Assembly (NCBI GenBank): GCA_949825025.1
Contig: OX463784.1
Location: 14,737,283-14,801,282 of the forward strand
Length of the DNA: 64,000 bases
From: Siphlonurus alternatus
Lineage: Eukaryota; Arthropoda; Insecta; Ephemeroptera; Siphlonuridae
Reading direction: 5' to 3'
This document shows positions 1-13,068 of the stretch, one piece after another (position 1 is the stretch's first letter; every line of letters begins with the position of its first letter). The notes under the pieces were generated by a model that was given only the letters and a program-made list of their open reading frames with translations, was not told the DNA's origin and ran no database searches. Position numbers and translations under genes: made by a program.

Positions 1-1628
1 ATAGGGAATGTAGAGAACATTTAAAGTTTTAAGATATATGCTTCATAATTTTTATGTGTAAAATTTTTTTTAATAATGGGCGAGTTACCTTATCCTTCTG
101 TTTGATTGTTAGATCTATACATGACTATGACGTCATAATGTTTTGCAGCATGATTTTAATAAGCTCTCGAGCTACCATTATAAAAACTAGCATCCTTATT
201 AGGTCTATAATTGATATTTTAGTATAAAAACATACCATGCATATAAATTTTACTTATATAATTATATTGGATTGAAAATAATAAAAATAGTTATATAAAA
301 AATTGAGGAAGAACGTCATTATGTTGTTGATGTTTACTGATTACAACATAGATTTATCCTATTAATTAATAATAATTTTTTAGTTACATTTTACAAGTAT
401 TTATATGTTTTATTATATAAATGATCACTTTCACCTAAATGTGTTAACGCATACACAAAACTGTTTCACTTGTCAGATCTTGATTTAAACATAATTATAG
501 CTTACAAATCAGAAAAAACTAAAGCATTTAATCTTTCTAACATAAAAAAAAAAATATACAGTTGTGATGTAAAGCATTTAATTTCTAGTTTTAAATTAAT
601 ATTTAACATATTTCTTTTTTGTAATTATTATTTCAAATTATGCTATATAAAGGTGAGATTTTAAATTTGTTGAAAATATAATTAATATTAATGATAAAAT
701 AGTACATTAAGTATGTAAATTATATACAAAGGTATAATGATTAGATAACATTTAATAATATAGCAATAAATACATTGCTTCAGGCATTATATTATGGTAA
801 GTAAAAAAGGGGTAAAACAAGCCATAAATCAATATGTATTAACTAGGTTGCAATTTAATTGAAAAAACAGTTCTTACTAATACAAGTATGAGTTATAATA
901 CTAATTAATATGAATGCATCAAGTAAATATTAAAACTTGAAACTTGTTCAGTTACAAATAGTTCTAATTATATAAACAAAATGCTATCCAAAATTTGGTA
1001 AAGGGTCTAAACATGCAGTTATTTTAAGTGCCCAAAAATGGGAAAAAACTTGTTACAATTGATTCACCCAATTTGGTTTTATTATAAAGCCAACAAGACT
1101 ATTTCGTGATCTTTATGAGAACTGCCTAACTTGGTCATCTCAATTTAATACACGCAATAATAGAGTTTGCTAGGTCAAAAATTAGTGTTGTTAAATGTAC
1201 GTTTCACAAATGTCTTAACTTTATAGGTTTTCGAAACAGTTAATATTTAATAGTCAAATTAATCTATACATGCATTATAAATGTCGCAATAAATTATTGT
1301 CCATTGAAATAAAAAATTTGTTTGGTCTCGAATAATTATTTATATTTAATTTTTATAATTTCTTTGTCAACATTTTTAAAATCAGACTGTAAAAGAAGTG
1401 TTTTATCCGTTAGTATTATTAAAATATAATGATGATACAATATATTTAAAAACTTCAATTAAATTTAAACTTAAATTCAATTAGAAACAATTTCATTCCA
1501 CTCGTTAATTAGTATATTGATATTATTCATTATACTTAATAATTAATATTGTATTCATTCAAGAGAAGTATGACGTTAGTCGAACTCATTGCATGCATGC
1601 TTTTTAAACATTTCATATACAAATAATA
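1..1628. other. AT-rich non-coding stretch
   Basis: No supported gene. The reading frames here are short, rich in Ile/Asn/Lys/Phe codons and lack splice context or GC enrichment, as expected by chance in such AT-rich DNA. Confidence 0.6.
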
Positions 1629-1753
1629 GGTCTGTTCGTAAATATATACACAATCAGAAGGAATCGATTATTTGTGATGAACCTTATGTTCTATGTACAT
1701 AAGGTTCATCACAAATAATCGATTCTTTCTGATTGTGTATTTACGAACATACC
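1629..1753. mobile_element. Short hairpin (foldback) element, near-perfect inverted repeat
   Basis: Two arms of about 58 bases, starting GGTCTGTTCGTAAAT and ending ATTTACGAACATACC, face each other across a loop of about 9 bases. The arms differ at very few positions. No reading frame is present. This looks like a non-autonomous MITE. A degenerate element with similar ends (GTTCGTAAAC) lies near 9,137-9,252. Confidence 0.75.
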
Positions 1754-4700
1754 TCTTATTAATTAAAAGCAAAAACAATATATTTTTAATTGCTTATAAT
1801 CAGTTATATTTAAAAAATATTTTCATTATTGCTATTTTATCATTATGAAAGAATGATCGATATCTCTAAAAGATCAAAGTTCATAACTTTAATTTGAAGA
1901 GTGTGTAATAAATTTTTACTAATATACAACAGTAATCTAATCTCATCCCAGTAGCATAGATTAATATAATTCTTAATTAAAGAATTAACATTTGATTATG
2001 ACGCCTTATATTGCTCTAATTACTCAATACTGACCCACACCCACCCGCGCCTTCTGAAAATATTTGGCCATGAACATTATAAAATTACCCAACTCATTCC
2101 CATGTAGTCCAGACGAGGGAGAGCTTATCTGATATATCACTGAATCGTGACTATAAAGAATAAACACGTTAAAATTAAATTTCAATATTTAATTTGTGTG
2201 TCCTAAAATGTTTGAGCTTTATTTACAAAATATTGTCTATTGTTTCGCCAGCTTATAATCAAATATTGACGAAGATTGTTATTTTATGCAATTTTTGTCA
2301 GGTAATTTATGTAAAAATTTGAATGAATTTTCTCACGTTGCTAATTTTAATTGTTTATATTGATTTTAAATTAGAACGTGGAGATCTGAATAATGAAACA
2401 TAATTATTTCATGATTTTATTTTAAGGAAAATATTGTGGTATGATTCAATCCTACTAAATTATTACTACTTCTGATGGTAAATATTAATGTCGTATAATA
2501 AATATTTATAAAAAATTGTATTATAATAAACAAAAATACAAAATTATAATTTAATAATTAATAATAAATTTATAAGTAAATTAATGTATTTTACACTGCA
2601 GATTTAAAAATAATAAATTTAATGACTTATAATTCACTATTTTTAAAATACATAACAATTCTAATTTGATTATTATTGTTATTTTTTTAATTCTAAAAAG
2701 GCGGAACACAGCAATTGCAACATTTGGCTCTTCACTTACATTGTGAATGATGTAATATATTTATAAAAAAAAAAATTGAAGTTAAAAACAAATATTTAGA
2801 TATGTTTTGTTTCTATTTGTTAATAATTTATGAAATAATTAAAACAAATAATTACCTATAAATCAAAATTAAATAAATAAATTTTATAATTAATAATTAT
2901 TTAGTACAATATTTTGATTTTAAAGTTAAGTTATACAAATTTTTGTCAAATATCTTTTACATAATTATACAATTGAAATCTTTATTGCTTAAATTGTTAA
3001 CATAAATTCTAATCCTACAATACGATAAAGATCTCTATAATTCGGTATTGATTCATCTGTGCGTGATGATCACACGATATGAAGGTACGCCTAGAAAGCA
3101 ACAATTGATGTGAACGGCACGCTCCTACTCCTCATCTTCTAGCGACGTTTTGTGAATGTTGATGCGTCTTATTTACGTAACATGACGTGAGAGATCTTAT
3201 ACGCCCTCTGTAATAATGTATCATTTAACTAAATTTATCTGTATTTGATTTTATCGATTTTTAATTTATTTATTATCTATTGAGTAAAATACAATTTGTT
3301 AATAAATAATGTGTCCATCCATTTATCGCAATTTTACTATAATATATTTGTATTAAAATTGTCTTTAATAATAATTTATCGAGTGAATCAATCTGTTACT
3401 TAGAATTAAAGGTAAAGTTTTAATTAATTAAAATAAAAATGCTTCAAGTTTACTTAAAAGTTTTTTTCAAAATGAGTAATCAGGGATATTAAATTCCTAA
3501 ATAAAATTTCAGCATAATCAATAAAGGTGACGTACTACACTAAAATATGGTTTTAAATATTTGTATAACATTTGAGTTTATTAATAAATTTCAGGGAGAC
3601 AATAAAAGCAATATTTATAGTAATATAGCCTTAATTAAATCAAAACGTATACTCCATTCAAAATTAAATGTCCAATTTTGCTATGCTTGACCATGCATGA
3701 CTGAATTTGACAGTTTCAGTTGAATGGACCTCTGTTCATTTTAGGATACGCAGTCTACAGAGATGAACTTAAAATTATTTCCTCTTCATTTTAATTTAAA
3801 TTCAGTAAGTTATATACAGTTGCTTTAGGTATACATTTTTACTTTCCCCCTAAACAATTTGACAATTTTGAAAAAAAAAAAAAAAATGCCCCTGCAATTT
3901 CATTTTGTCGATGGAGACGTCAGCATAAAATGAAAAATATCTACTTACATGCCAAAAATTTTGTCCCTACTGTATGTATTAAATAAATATAAAAAAAATT
4001 CAGGTGGGGGAACAGTTGGAGCTTTTCAGGCTCATATAACACGCTGCTTCAACAGTCCTCTCACACTTGCACTCTCTAATCTGGTCCAGTCACTGTACTC
4101 AACGTGTTTGTAATGATCTCAGTTACTGATGGTTGGTTTTCGTAATAGAAACGAAAATATTGCATAAGTAAATAGAGGGTGCAAAAATATACAACTGATT
4201 TTTTTTTTTTTTTTCAAATTTTTTAGAGATCAAGAAGTATTGCTAAAAAGTTGTTCAAAGTTCAGAATCGAACTCACGTCACTTTCAATCTCATTCAATT
4301 TATTAAGACTTGACGCCTCTTGACTATGTGTGTCATGCCAGAATTATTTATTTTGTATACTTGTTATTATAATAATTATATAAATTATGGATAATTGATT
4401 GAAATACAGCATTTTGAGAGCTACAATGGTGTTAATGCTTTTGACACTCAGGGGCATACATGACCAAAATGTGTCAATAAAATTGCCCCAAAATATATAT
4501 TAAAAAACCTTGAAAAAAAATAACAGTGCATGGCATAACTATTCCTGCAATATGAAAATTTAAAATATTAATTTAAATTACGAAAAACTTACGAAAATTC
4601 ACGATCAGAAAACAGAAATGAAAATGGCGTCCCGTGTAACAGTCTTCATTTTGTTAGCATATGAATTTTTATATCAAATTGTAAACTGAATTTGAACAAC

Positions 4701-6660
4701 TTCACCGCCCCTCCCCCACCTGTTTTTAATTCCTTTATTTTATCCCATAAACATTTCTATCCAGCCAAAGCTTTAAATGTTGCAAATGATATACAAAGAA
4801 TATTAATTCAATTCAAGCTCATTGAAATAACAAAAAATGAAACAATTAAACAAATGAAATGTGTTAAATTGCTTTAGACTTTATTTTTATAGACGTTAAA
4901 TATTTTACGCAACATTCCGTTATATGGACAATACTCAACACTGCTGCTAGAATTAGGACAGAGGAGTATGAGAAAAACCGGTCTATCTCCCATGTGATGT
5001 AGCTTTATATGTCTGATTATGTTGCTGGCACGTAATATTATATTTAGATTGTTTTGATATAATATGTACCCGAGTTTTTGACACTTGTAGATCTTATTAA
5101 ATATTACGAAAATAAACAAATTTCCTCTAAAATGAATTTTGACATAATAAGAATATAACATCCCTGGTCATAAACTGTAAAAACAATTCAAATGTATAAA
5201 TATTGATGTCATACAGATTTTTTGTATGCATATATATAAGAATAAATATTTTATCAAAAACCTTGAAAATTCCAACATATTTAAGGCGTTTGGTTTTAAA
5301 ATAATAAAATGTGTGTGAATAGCAGCCTGCATTAAAAAATACCAATAAAGATCAAGACATATTTTTCAGAAAAAAATAAAATCATTGTAAAACATGGTTC
5401 AAATGTATACTGGCAGAAATATAATAAAATAATAAACACTTTTGAAGTAGTGCGTAACCAACTGCAGTATTTAAAAATAAGATTTTTAATCCGAGCAAAA
5501 AAGAAAATATAATTGCAAAATTGAAATATTGGAAAAAACAAAAAGCACTAAAGATAACTCGATATGTTTATGTATATTTCAACTACATATACGCCAAGAT
5601 CAGGAGCGATGGGTTGTTTTTCATTTTGATCCACGCACGATGACACAAAACAGTGTCCGAATATTGTCTTATCTTCTTCAGAGCCGTCACAATATGTCAA
5701 CGTGAAAGACTGGTAACGTATTGGTGTTACGGTTCAATGCCCGCCGCCGCCTATTGACAAAGATTTCATAAATATTTAGTTTCGAATGACGCCAGGAGTG
5801 ACTGGAATATCAAAAACATCTCTGCTTTATATTTTATTGAAAAAAATACATGTTTTAATCATTAGGACGAATAATTCTCGCCTATAGCCCCAAGAGATGT
5901 CTTAGGAAAGATATTTATTGTTGTTTTAAAAAATGTTATAGTGAAAAATAAAAACAAAGGATAACGATAAACGTATATTATCACGATTCCAATACTAGTT
6001 TTTTTATGGATCTTGGAATGTATAAAAATAGAGCATAACCAACCTATATTACAATTAATTTTAAAAAGAGAATTTTGCATTTTTTTAAGGACATTCTGTA
6101 CGTGTATCCAGTATTATATGGTGTAACATTACATTATTTATCAATGTATAATTCAGCTTTACATGCTTTACATTTCTATTTAAAATTAAAAATTATGACC
6201 ACTAATGATATAGAATTATAGTTACAAAAATTTATTCATCACGACACCACAAGAGGAACACATACACACTATCCATGCACAAACATTCTCAATAATTAAT
6301 TGAATTTAAATAAAATTAGTTTATTTTATTAAAATCTGTCAACATATTTTTATAATTTACAAATAAACATTTATTGTAACGTTTTATAAATAATTTATTA
6401 TTTTATTTTTAATTATAAATTGAAATATTAATTTCTATTTTTTGAGCATATTTTAGACAAACTTTTATTTAAAAAAGGTTTAAAAGAGACATTATTATAA
6501 TACTTTACATATAAATATTATTGCTTATAAAACAGCAATTATATGCTGAAAACTAATAGAGATAATTGATAATTAGTCAATTAGTGCTTCTGTATTTAAA
6601 TTTAAATAATTACTTCTTGAAGATTCAACGTGATTTTATACCAATAAAAAATTAAGCTCT
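1754..6660. other. AT-rich gene desert
   Basis: No supported gene. It holds poly-T and poly-A runs and, at about 4,170-4,330, a decayed half copy of the hairpin family best seen at 37,901-38,220 (the 'agagggtgcaaaa ... tttttcaaattttttagag' arm). Several 60-95 codon frames at 4.7-6.1 kb are AT-driven and show no coding signal. Confidence 0.55.
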
Positions 6661-6662
6661 CT

Positions 6663-6868
6663 TCAATGATTGTAACCATAACTGGGTGTGTATTTTGGTA
6701 CTTGGAGAGTACAGACTCCATGCAACGTAGCTGGCACCTCCAACACCAGCAGCAAGCTCACCTCTACTACTTCTTGGTGACCCAGTTTGACCAGTCTCCT
6801 ACCGCGGGCTCTTAATTGACGCTGGAGGAAACATGATCCCACAACCATCACATAATACCCTCAGGGGA
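6663..6868. other. GC-rich exon-like island, strand unresolved
   Basis: This block of about 200 bases is much richer in GC than its surroundings. On the minus strand an open frame includes residues such as FLQRQLRARGRRLVKLGHQE and is interrupted by a good donor (GAG|GTGAGC, near 6,770). A preceding acceptor-like 'atacag' lies near 6,869. On the plus strand a second frame of about 50 codons is also open. It could be an isolated exon of a minus-strand gene or a fragment of a SINE or other repeat. I do not recognise the product. Confidence 0.25.
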
Positions 6869-7186
6869 CGTATCTGTATATTTTACAATGACATTTATTG
6901 ATATTATAAAGTCAAATTTTTACAATTATAAAACAAGATTATTGAATTATAGTGATTTTGATATTTTTCTTTTAATTGAACTGGTTTTTAAATTTATAAC
7001 CATCAAGGTTGAAGCTTTTTTTACAAGTCACGTAAGTATATTTGACATAATATGCAAAAAAAGTTATATTTAGAGCAATTAATGGGTAATGTCAGGGACT
7101 TTCAGTATTCATTTGTAAATTTTTCAGGGTCAAATTAACATGTAACTACCATGATATATAATATACGTATGTAAATATCGAAACTT

Positions 7187-7297
7187 CACTACGTTTACAT
7201 GACGGTGTTTAATGCGTATTCGTTGACGACAGATAATGTCATTCTTATGAGGCGTCGTCAACGAATACGTATTAAAATTCGCCATGTGAACGTAGTG
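7187..7297. mobile_element. Hairpin MITE, CACTACG family, copy 1
   Basis: Inverted arms begin CACTACGTTTACATG and end CATGTGAACGTAGTG, enclosing a second inverted block (TATTCGTTGACGAC / GTCGTCAACGAATA) around a short loop. No coding capacity. It matches the element at 8,662-8,772 in length (111 bases), ends and loop sequence. Confidence 0.75.
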
Positions 7298-8054
7298 ATT
7301 ATAACATGATCGAATCGATACATATAATTAATGTAGACTGCAGTGAAAAATGTTAAATGATGTTTACCTTGAATTTGTATATATAAACTTCGCTGATATA
7401 GACACATTCGTTCATTACTTCTGCATGTAAATATATATTCAAAATATATAATATTGACAAACGGGAAACTTACTAAAAAAAAATTAAATAAATAATGTAT
7501 ACTGTACGGTAACTAAGGCTATTTTTTTCGTAAGCTTTATGTACACCTCGTGAAAGCACGAACGTTACTGCTGCCTCATTTGCTGACACTAAAAAATACA
7601 CTTCTATTGCAGAGATGCTAATAATCTTTTAGTTATTTTAGTAAATGCTTATCCTTTGATATCAGTATAGTATAGCTAACATAGAGAATAGTAAGTGTTC
7701 TATTGTCTGGTACTTAAAAGTCATTATCTCAGGTTCAATTAAATTAAAGGTAAAGCACAATTCTATACATGCAACGGAGAAATTTCCACTTGTCAATACA
7801 AAGTACTGAAAAGCATACAGAAAATTAAGATGCACTCCACCCTGAGTGCATTACGTGCATGCACCGAGTGCATAAGTCTCACATATATTGCATCAGCAGG
7901 GCTGTAGGACGATACGCACGAACGATTTCTAACTCTCTCAACTGTCGAAGAAATAAAAATTTAGATTTAGTTCATGCATTTTTAATATAAAACATTATAA
8001 TACAATTTAAACGTTTTATACTGTTTAAAATATTTTATAATTATAATATACAAT
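7298..8054. other. Non-coding stretch with an old repeat fragment
   Basis: No gene seen. Near 7,538 the text 'tacacctcgtgaaagcacgaacgttact' resembles segments near 12,390, 20,508 and 37,500, so an old dispersed repeat is likely. Confidence 0.4.
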
Positions 8055-8233
8055 GGGGGGCACTCAAAAAGTACTTTAACCCCCACTTTAACCTCTATTT
8101 TTATCCCTGGTGCTAAACATGGTGCTAAACTATGAGCTTAACATGGTTAGCCCTTTGATTTAGCACCATGTTTAGTACCAGGGATAAAAATTGAGGCTAA
8201 AGTGGGGGTTAAAGTGCTTTGTGAATGCCCCCC
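8055..8233. mobile_element. Tourist-like hairpin MITE with G-run ends, copy 1
   Basis: The element starts with six G and ends with six C. Its arms read GTACTTTAACCCCCACTTTAA and the matching complement, followed by inner blocks GGTGCTAAACATGG repeated in both orientations. It is the same family as 18,758-18,935. There is no reading frame. The G-run termini and short A/T flanks are compatible with PIF/Harbinger-type MITEs, but that assignment is inference. Confidence 0.75.
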
Positions 8234-8661
8234 AAAGTATATTATTAATATTTTTCTTTTAAATTTGTATACTGCAAATTATTAATTTACTTTTTATACA
8301 TTATTTTAATTTTATAAATATTTTAATTAAAATTTACAATAATTTTTAATATTCTGTATAGGAACTGATTTAATTAAAATGAAATTGCAATCTTGAACAA
8401 GGAAGACCCCAAGATCATGCATAGAAAGAAAATGCTCTGGTACAATAACCCAGCATTAACCATAGAATTTAAGAGGTATGGAGATACATAATTTAATGTC
8501 TAATGAATATTTAAATCATGAGTCTTACTGTTACCGCAGTGTTTTCCAAAACTACCCTTAAAATTTTAATATTATTAACTGTCGGTACTAATATATTATA
8601 ATTATTTGTACCGTATAATACCAACGACTGAATACTGGTAAAATGCAATTATTGGTACAAT

Positions 8662-8772
8662 CACTACGTTGACATGATGGTATTTCAAACGGATCCATTG
8701 AGGACGGATAATGTTATTCTTATGGTCCATTGTCAACGAATCCGTAATTAAAAACGTCGTGTAAACGTGGTG
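8662..8772. mobile_element. Hairpin MITE, CACTACG family, copy 2
   Basis: Arms begin CACTACGTTGACATG and end CGTGTAAACGTGGTG. The inner region (ATTGAGGACGGATAATGTTATTC and onward) parallels the copy at 7,187. The length is identical, 111 bases. The two copies have diverged by scattered substitutions, so they are not recent duplicates of each other. Confidence 0.7.
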
Positions 8773-11766
8773 AATACTATCTAATTATATTGAATTAACT
8801 TCTTCGTTTTCATCAATATATTATAGCATGTATTATTAAAACAAACTAATAAGAAGAATTATGAAATTACTAAAAAGAAATACAATAAATAAAGTTATGG
8901 CAGATTACATACCTTTTATCGCAATTATAAAGTTGCTTAATATAAAACTTGTCTTAATTACCATTTATATCTTTTATCTTTAATCTATAACTGTAAGGAT
9001 TACAAACTCCTAAAAACAAAATATATTTTGTACAACTTCATGTAATAAGAAAATAAGCTTTTCATAAGGTCTATTAATTATTAAAATAACATAGGAAAAT
9101 GGCCTTTATAGAAGAAGCAGGGCAATTACTAAAGGCGTGTTCGTAAACTATTCCCACACTACGAACTTGTACTTGATCGAGCTTATGTCCAAATATATAA
9201 GGAAATCATGTGCAGAAATCCTACACAATTTGTAAGTTTACGAATAAACATGAAATGATAAATGAATCCCACATTTTACAGAATTAGCCATACATGAGTG
9301 GGACGTACAATTTCCAACTATTTTTTACTACAAGACTGTACCAGAAATGAGACATATTTATTAAATTTACTCCTAAAATAAGATTTTATTTTCTCAAAGC
9401 TACAGAACTAGGAGACGTATATAACAATCCAGTTCACCTAGACTTCATTTACCGATGTGGTCAATAAAGGCAGGAACCTGTTTACTTGAGACAAAAACCA
9501 GTAGATTGCTGAAGCTCGCAGTCGTGACTTGGTACACAGTAATAAAGATAATTGTTGTCAATTATTGTGCATACCAATTCAATGAATAATATAGTTATTT
9601 ATACCTTCTAGTATTGTTCGTTGTGGGGGATAAAAATGCCTTGTGTCACATATATGGTTCAATAGGTAACTGGTATTATTTATTATATGGTGGATTTAAG
9701 GGGGTTTACGTTACTATTAAATATACAAGTATTCCCAAAGCACTTCAACCGCCCTATATATAGTCTCGATTTTTATCCTGCGCGGGCTATGTAGTTAAGC
9801 ATCGATTTAGCTCACATATCTAATATCATATTTAGCTCCCGGTTTAGCACTTGATTTAATCCGGAATAAAAATCAAGGCTTAAGTGCGGCAAAGAATTAA
9901 TATTAATTCTTTGGTAATTCTTTGAGTGCGGTTAAAGTACTTCGTGTATGCTCTCCACAGTGTGCTGTTTTTTTAATTGAAATTTGTAAAAAACTTATCA
10001 ACGTTTAAGGGCCCCTTTCGTCGCCTTTGCATTGGTCTCTTGCTTAATTAATATAAATTGATTACAATCATTGTAAACTATTAATGTAATCAACATGAAT
10101 AACTGGACCTAACCAAGATTTGGAACATCATAAAATGGACAGAATTTTTGATATTTGCATTATAATTGATATACAACAGTTATTTTGTTTTATACAAAAA
10201 TATAGTAATATTTATAAATAAAAGTATATATAATATATATACATATATTACATATATATACATATACATAATATATCTATATATATATAACGATAAATAA
10301 ATGTTTTTTAAATTAATATTATAAAAATTACAATATTAAAATTATATATATTTTTTAATTATTTAAAATCAATAAAAAGTATTTTATACATATATACAAA
10401 TCATCTACACCACCGCATTTGACAAAAGGGAGTTTTCATTCAATATAGTTGATGGAGGTCCAATAATATACGTAAATAAAATTATTTCACGCATAATACA
10501 ATATATTATATAGTTATACTGTAAGTACACTATAGAAATTATTTAGTTATCGACATAAAACACTGCAAGATTAACAGTAAGAATTATTATATTATTTGTG
10601 TTACGAAGCTTATAATAGAATATAAGACAAATTGAATAACTTTATTTTATTTTATCTTTTAACCTTTTGAGGAAAAAAAGTTCAGGTACTACATATTTTA
10701 TCCACTGAATAATTATAAACTTCGCAACATCAGTATTCCTTTATTACTAATCACGTCATTATTTGAATGTAGTGTTGTTTTTACCGTGTAATACAAAAGA
10801 TTGAGTAAGGTCAGCATTTTAATAATGAAAATCAACATCATACTAAAATGGAAATGACTTCATTTGTATATAAAAGTCATGAATGAAAACACTTTCAAGT
10901 TTGAGTTGTAATTTAAAATAATCTTGAACTATATGACCCTCCCTGTTCATATTCGATTACATTTATAAAATGATATTACAAGACTATAATTTATAGATTA
11001 TATATTTTGTTGATATAAATTACAGTAGCAATTTGCTACCTACAACAACGTTATTATAAAATATATAATTGAATATCTTATTCTTTTCATGCGTAACTAA
11101 ATTTGTTCTAATTCTATGAATGTTATTTTTTTTTACTAACTTCTTTTGTGTGTCAGAATACAGCTGTTGCAAAATGTTAAATTTAATAATTAGCAACATT
11201 TTTTACACTCAAGTAATTTGAGACAGCTCAGAGGGATTTTTGATGTCACCACTGAAATATTTTGGTGGTTAATTATAACAATAAATAGTAAGGTAACAAT
11301 GATTCAACATGTAGCTAGCTTCTACCACATTTTTTATAACGTATTTTTAAGAATATTTGCATTTATAAAGTGATATCTTTTTTTAAATAGAAATATCAGT
11401 ACTTGGTAAAACGTAAATGAAAAGAACAATAAAACCTCATTTTTAATGGAAGGGATAGTAGAAGTTATTACGTATATTTTTTAATTCTTTTAAATATTTT
11501 GCATGTTATTATAGACGATAATTTATAAATACATTGTTAATTTGCCGAATTTTTTATTTCTACACTATTTGGTATCAAACTGGAACACGAGATGCTGAAT
11601 TTGCAACTCATTGTTCTAAAGGTAAATGGTTGGCAACATATTTATATTTAATTTTTTTTTATGTATAATCATCAAAATTTATAATTAACCATACAATTTC
11701 AAACACAATAAAAAGTTATGTTTATCAAAAATTAAATTCAAAATTAAAAAATATTTTATTTAATTA
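8773..11766. other. AT-rich gene desert with degenerate repeats
   Basis: No gene supported. Near 9,725-9,960 lies a decayed relative of the G-run hairpin family (arms containing 'aaagcacttcaaccgc' and 'gcggttaaagtacttcg'), broken by insertions. Around 10,230-10,290 is a TA-rich tract. The rest is low-complexity AT sequence. Confidence 0.5.
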
Positions 11767-11906
11767 GGGGGCATTCACAAAGCCTTAAGGCCACATTTAA
11801 AGCTCGATAATTTAAAGCCAGAAATTTTGGGTCTGAAAATCATGCCTAAAATCGGGCTTTAAATTATCGAGTCCTAAATGTAGCCTTAAGGCTTTGTGAA
11901 TGCCCC
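11767..11906. mobile_element. Hairpin MITE ending GGGGGCATTCACAAAG, flanked by TTA
   Basis: Arms GGGGCATTCACAAAGCCTTA and the complement TAAGGCTTTGTGAATGCCCC enclose a second inverted block (TCGATAATTTAAAGCC / GGCTTTAAATTATCGA). The element is flanked by TTA on each side, compatible with a 3-bp target duplication. The first 15 bases match the ends of the 18,758 element, but the interior differs, so it is a sister family. Confidence 0.75.
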
Positions 11907-12678
11907 TTAATTATTTTTTAAAAAATTAACTGTGTTTAGAAATCAAAGTAATATAAAAAGTAAATAATTTAGATAACGATATTTTAATACACATTTATAA
12001 CATTCAATGATCTAAACATTTTGTATATGTGACGTATAATAGCCAATAATAGCTATAATAAAGAAAATATATATTTCACTTTCCATCTATTTTATTCTCA
12101 AGATTCAAATGAAAGGGAAAGATCATAATTACATGTAGAAGAAATCGCAACTGGATCCTCACTGCGGTTTACATTGCAATTTCACTGCTCCGCAATGCGA
12201 TATTCGTTTTCCTGATCTCGCAAGTGATACATGTTATTCAAAGCTTATAGTCGAGGCAAGCTGCTTGCAAGATAATATTCTTATTGGAACGACATACCAT
12301 ACGAGATTACAAAGGTACGTTAGTTTGCTTAAGTATGAGATTATATTAACATTTAAAACCCCTGGTTCTACTTCAGTAGCATTGCTAACATACACCTCGG
12401 GACAACACAAACGTTACCTTTATATGATTTGCAGAAGCTACAGTTACAAATTAGAGACAAGAACGCAAATATTTTATATTGAGAAGATATAGGGGAGAAA
12501 ATTCTGACCATTTAGCAATGCCAAAGAAATTCAAGTTCACCACGCTTTAGATTTTTGTGACCAAAAACATCGCAAGGGTTAAGTTTTTCCTGGCTCAAGG
12601 TGTAAAATAAATGTTAAGTATATTCAAACTAGAGGATAAAATTCACTAATTAATTCAAAATAGATTTGTTTTATAATA
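11907..12678. other. Non-coding stretch with an old repeat
   Basis: No gene supported. 12,380-12,560 contains 'acacctcgggacaacacaaacgttacc' and 'ttcaagttcaccacgcttta', which parallel 20,508-20,650. A 75-codon open frame at 12,265 lies across this repeat and has no splice or composition support. Confidence 0.4.
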
Positions 12679-13068
12679 TTAAGGTAGAGATAACGCCGAA
12701 CAGCTGTTCGACGTAGGTCCCTTTGATTAACATGTAAACCTTAGCAAATTCACAAAAATTCTGATTTTTTTTTTAGTGCCTAAAAACCATAGAAAAAATT
12801 TCAAAACAATTTAACGAGCCGATTTTTTTTAATTAATTTATTTAATTTTCAGCATAGGGCTTTTTCCATGGAGAGAAAAACTAAAAAAATAATTTAAAAA
12901 AATCGGCTCGTTAAATTGTTTTGAAACTCTTTCTATGGCTTTTAGGCACTAATATCCGCCTCTCAAAAAAATTTCAGAATTTTTGTGAATTTGCGAAGGT
13001 TTACAAAGTTTACATGTTAATCAAAGGGACCTACGTCGAACAGCTGATCGGCGTTATCTCTACCTTAA
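12679..13068. mobile_element. 390-bp foldback element flanked by TTAA
   Basis: Long inverted arms of about 165 bases start TTAAGGTAGAGATAACGCCG and end CGGCGTTATCTCTACCTTAA. The right arm carries small insertions, such as 'tccgcctctc'. The shared TTAA at both edges looks like a target duplication of piggyBac type. The element has no transposase, so it would be non-autonomous. A 71-codon frame at 12,921 lies inside one arm and is not a gene. Confidence 0.75.

Noticed and set aside
4692..6080. Five frames of 60-95 codons
   Set aside because: AT-driven composition, no splice sites, no promoter, no recognisable domain.
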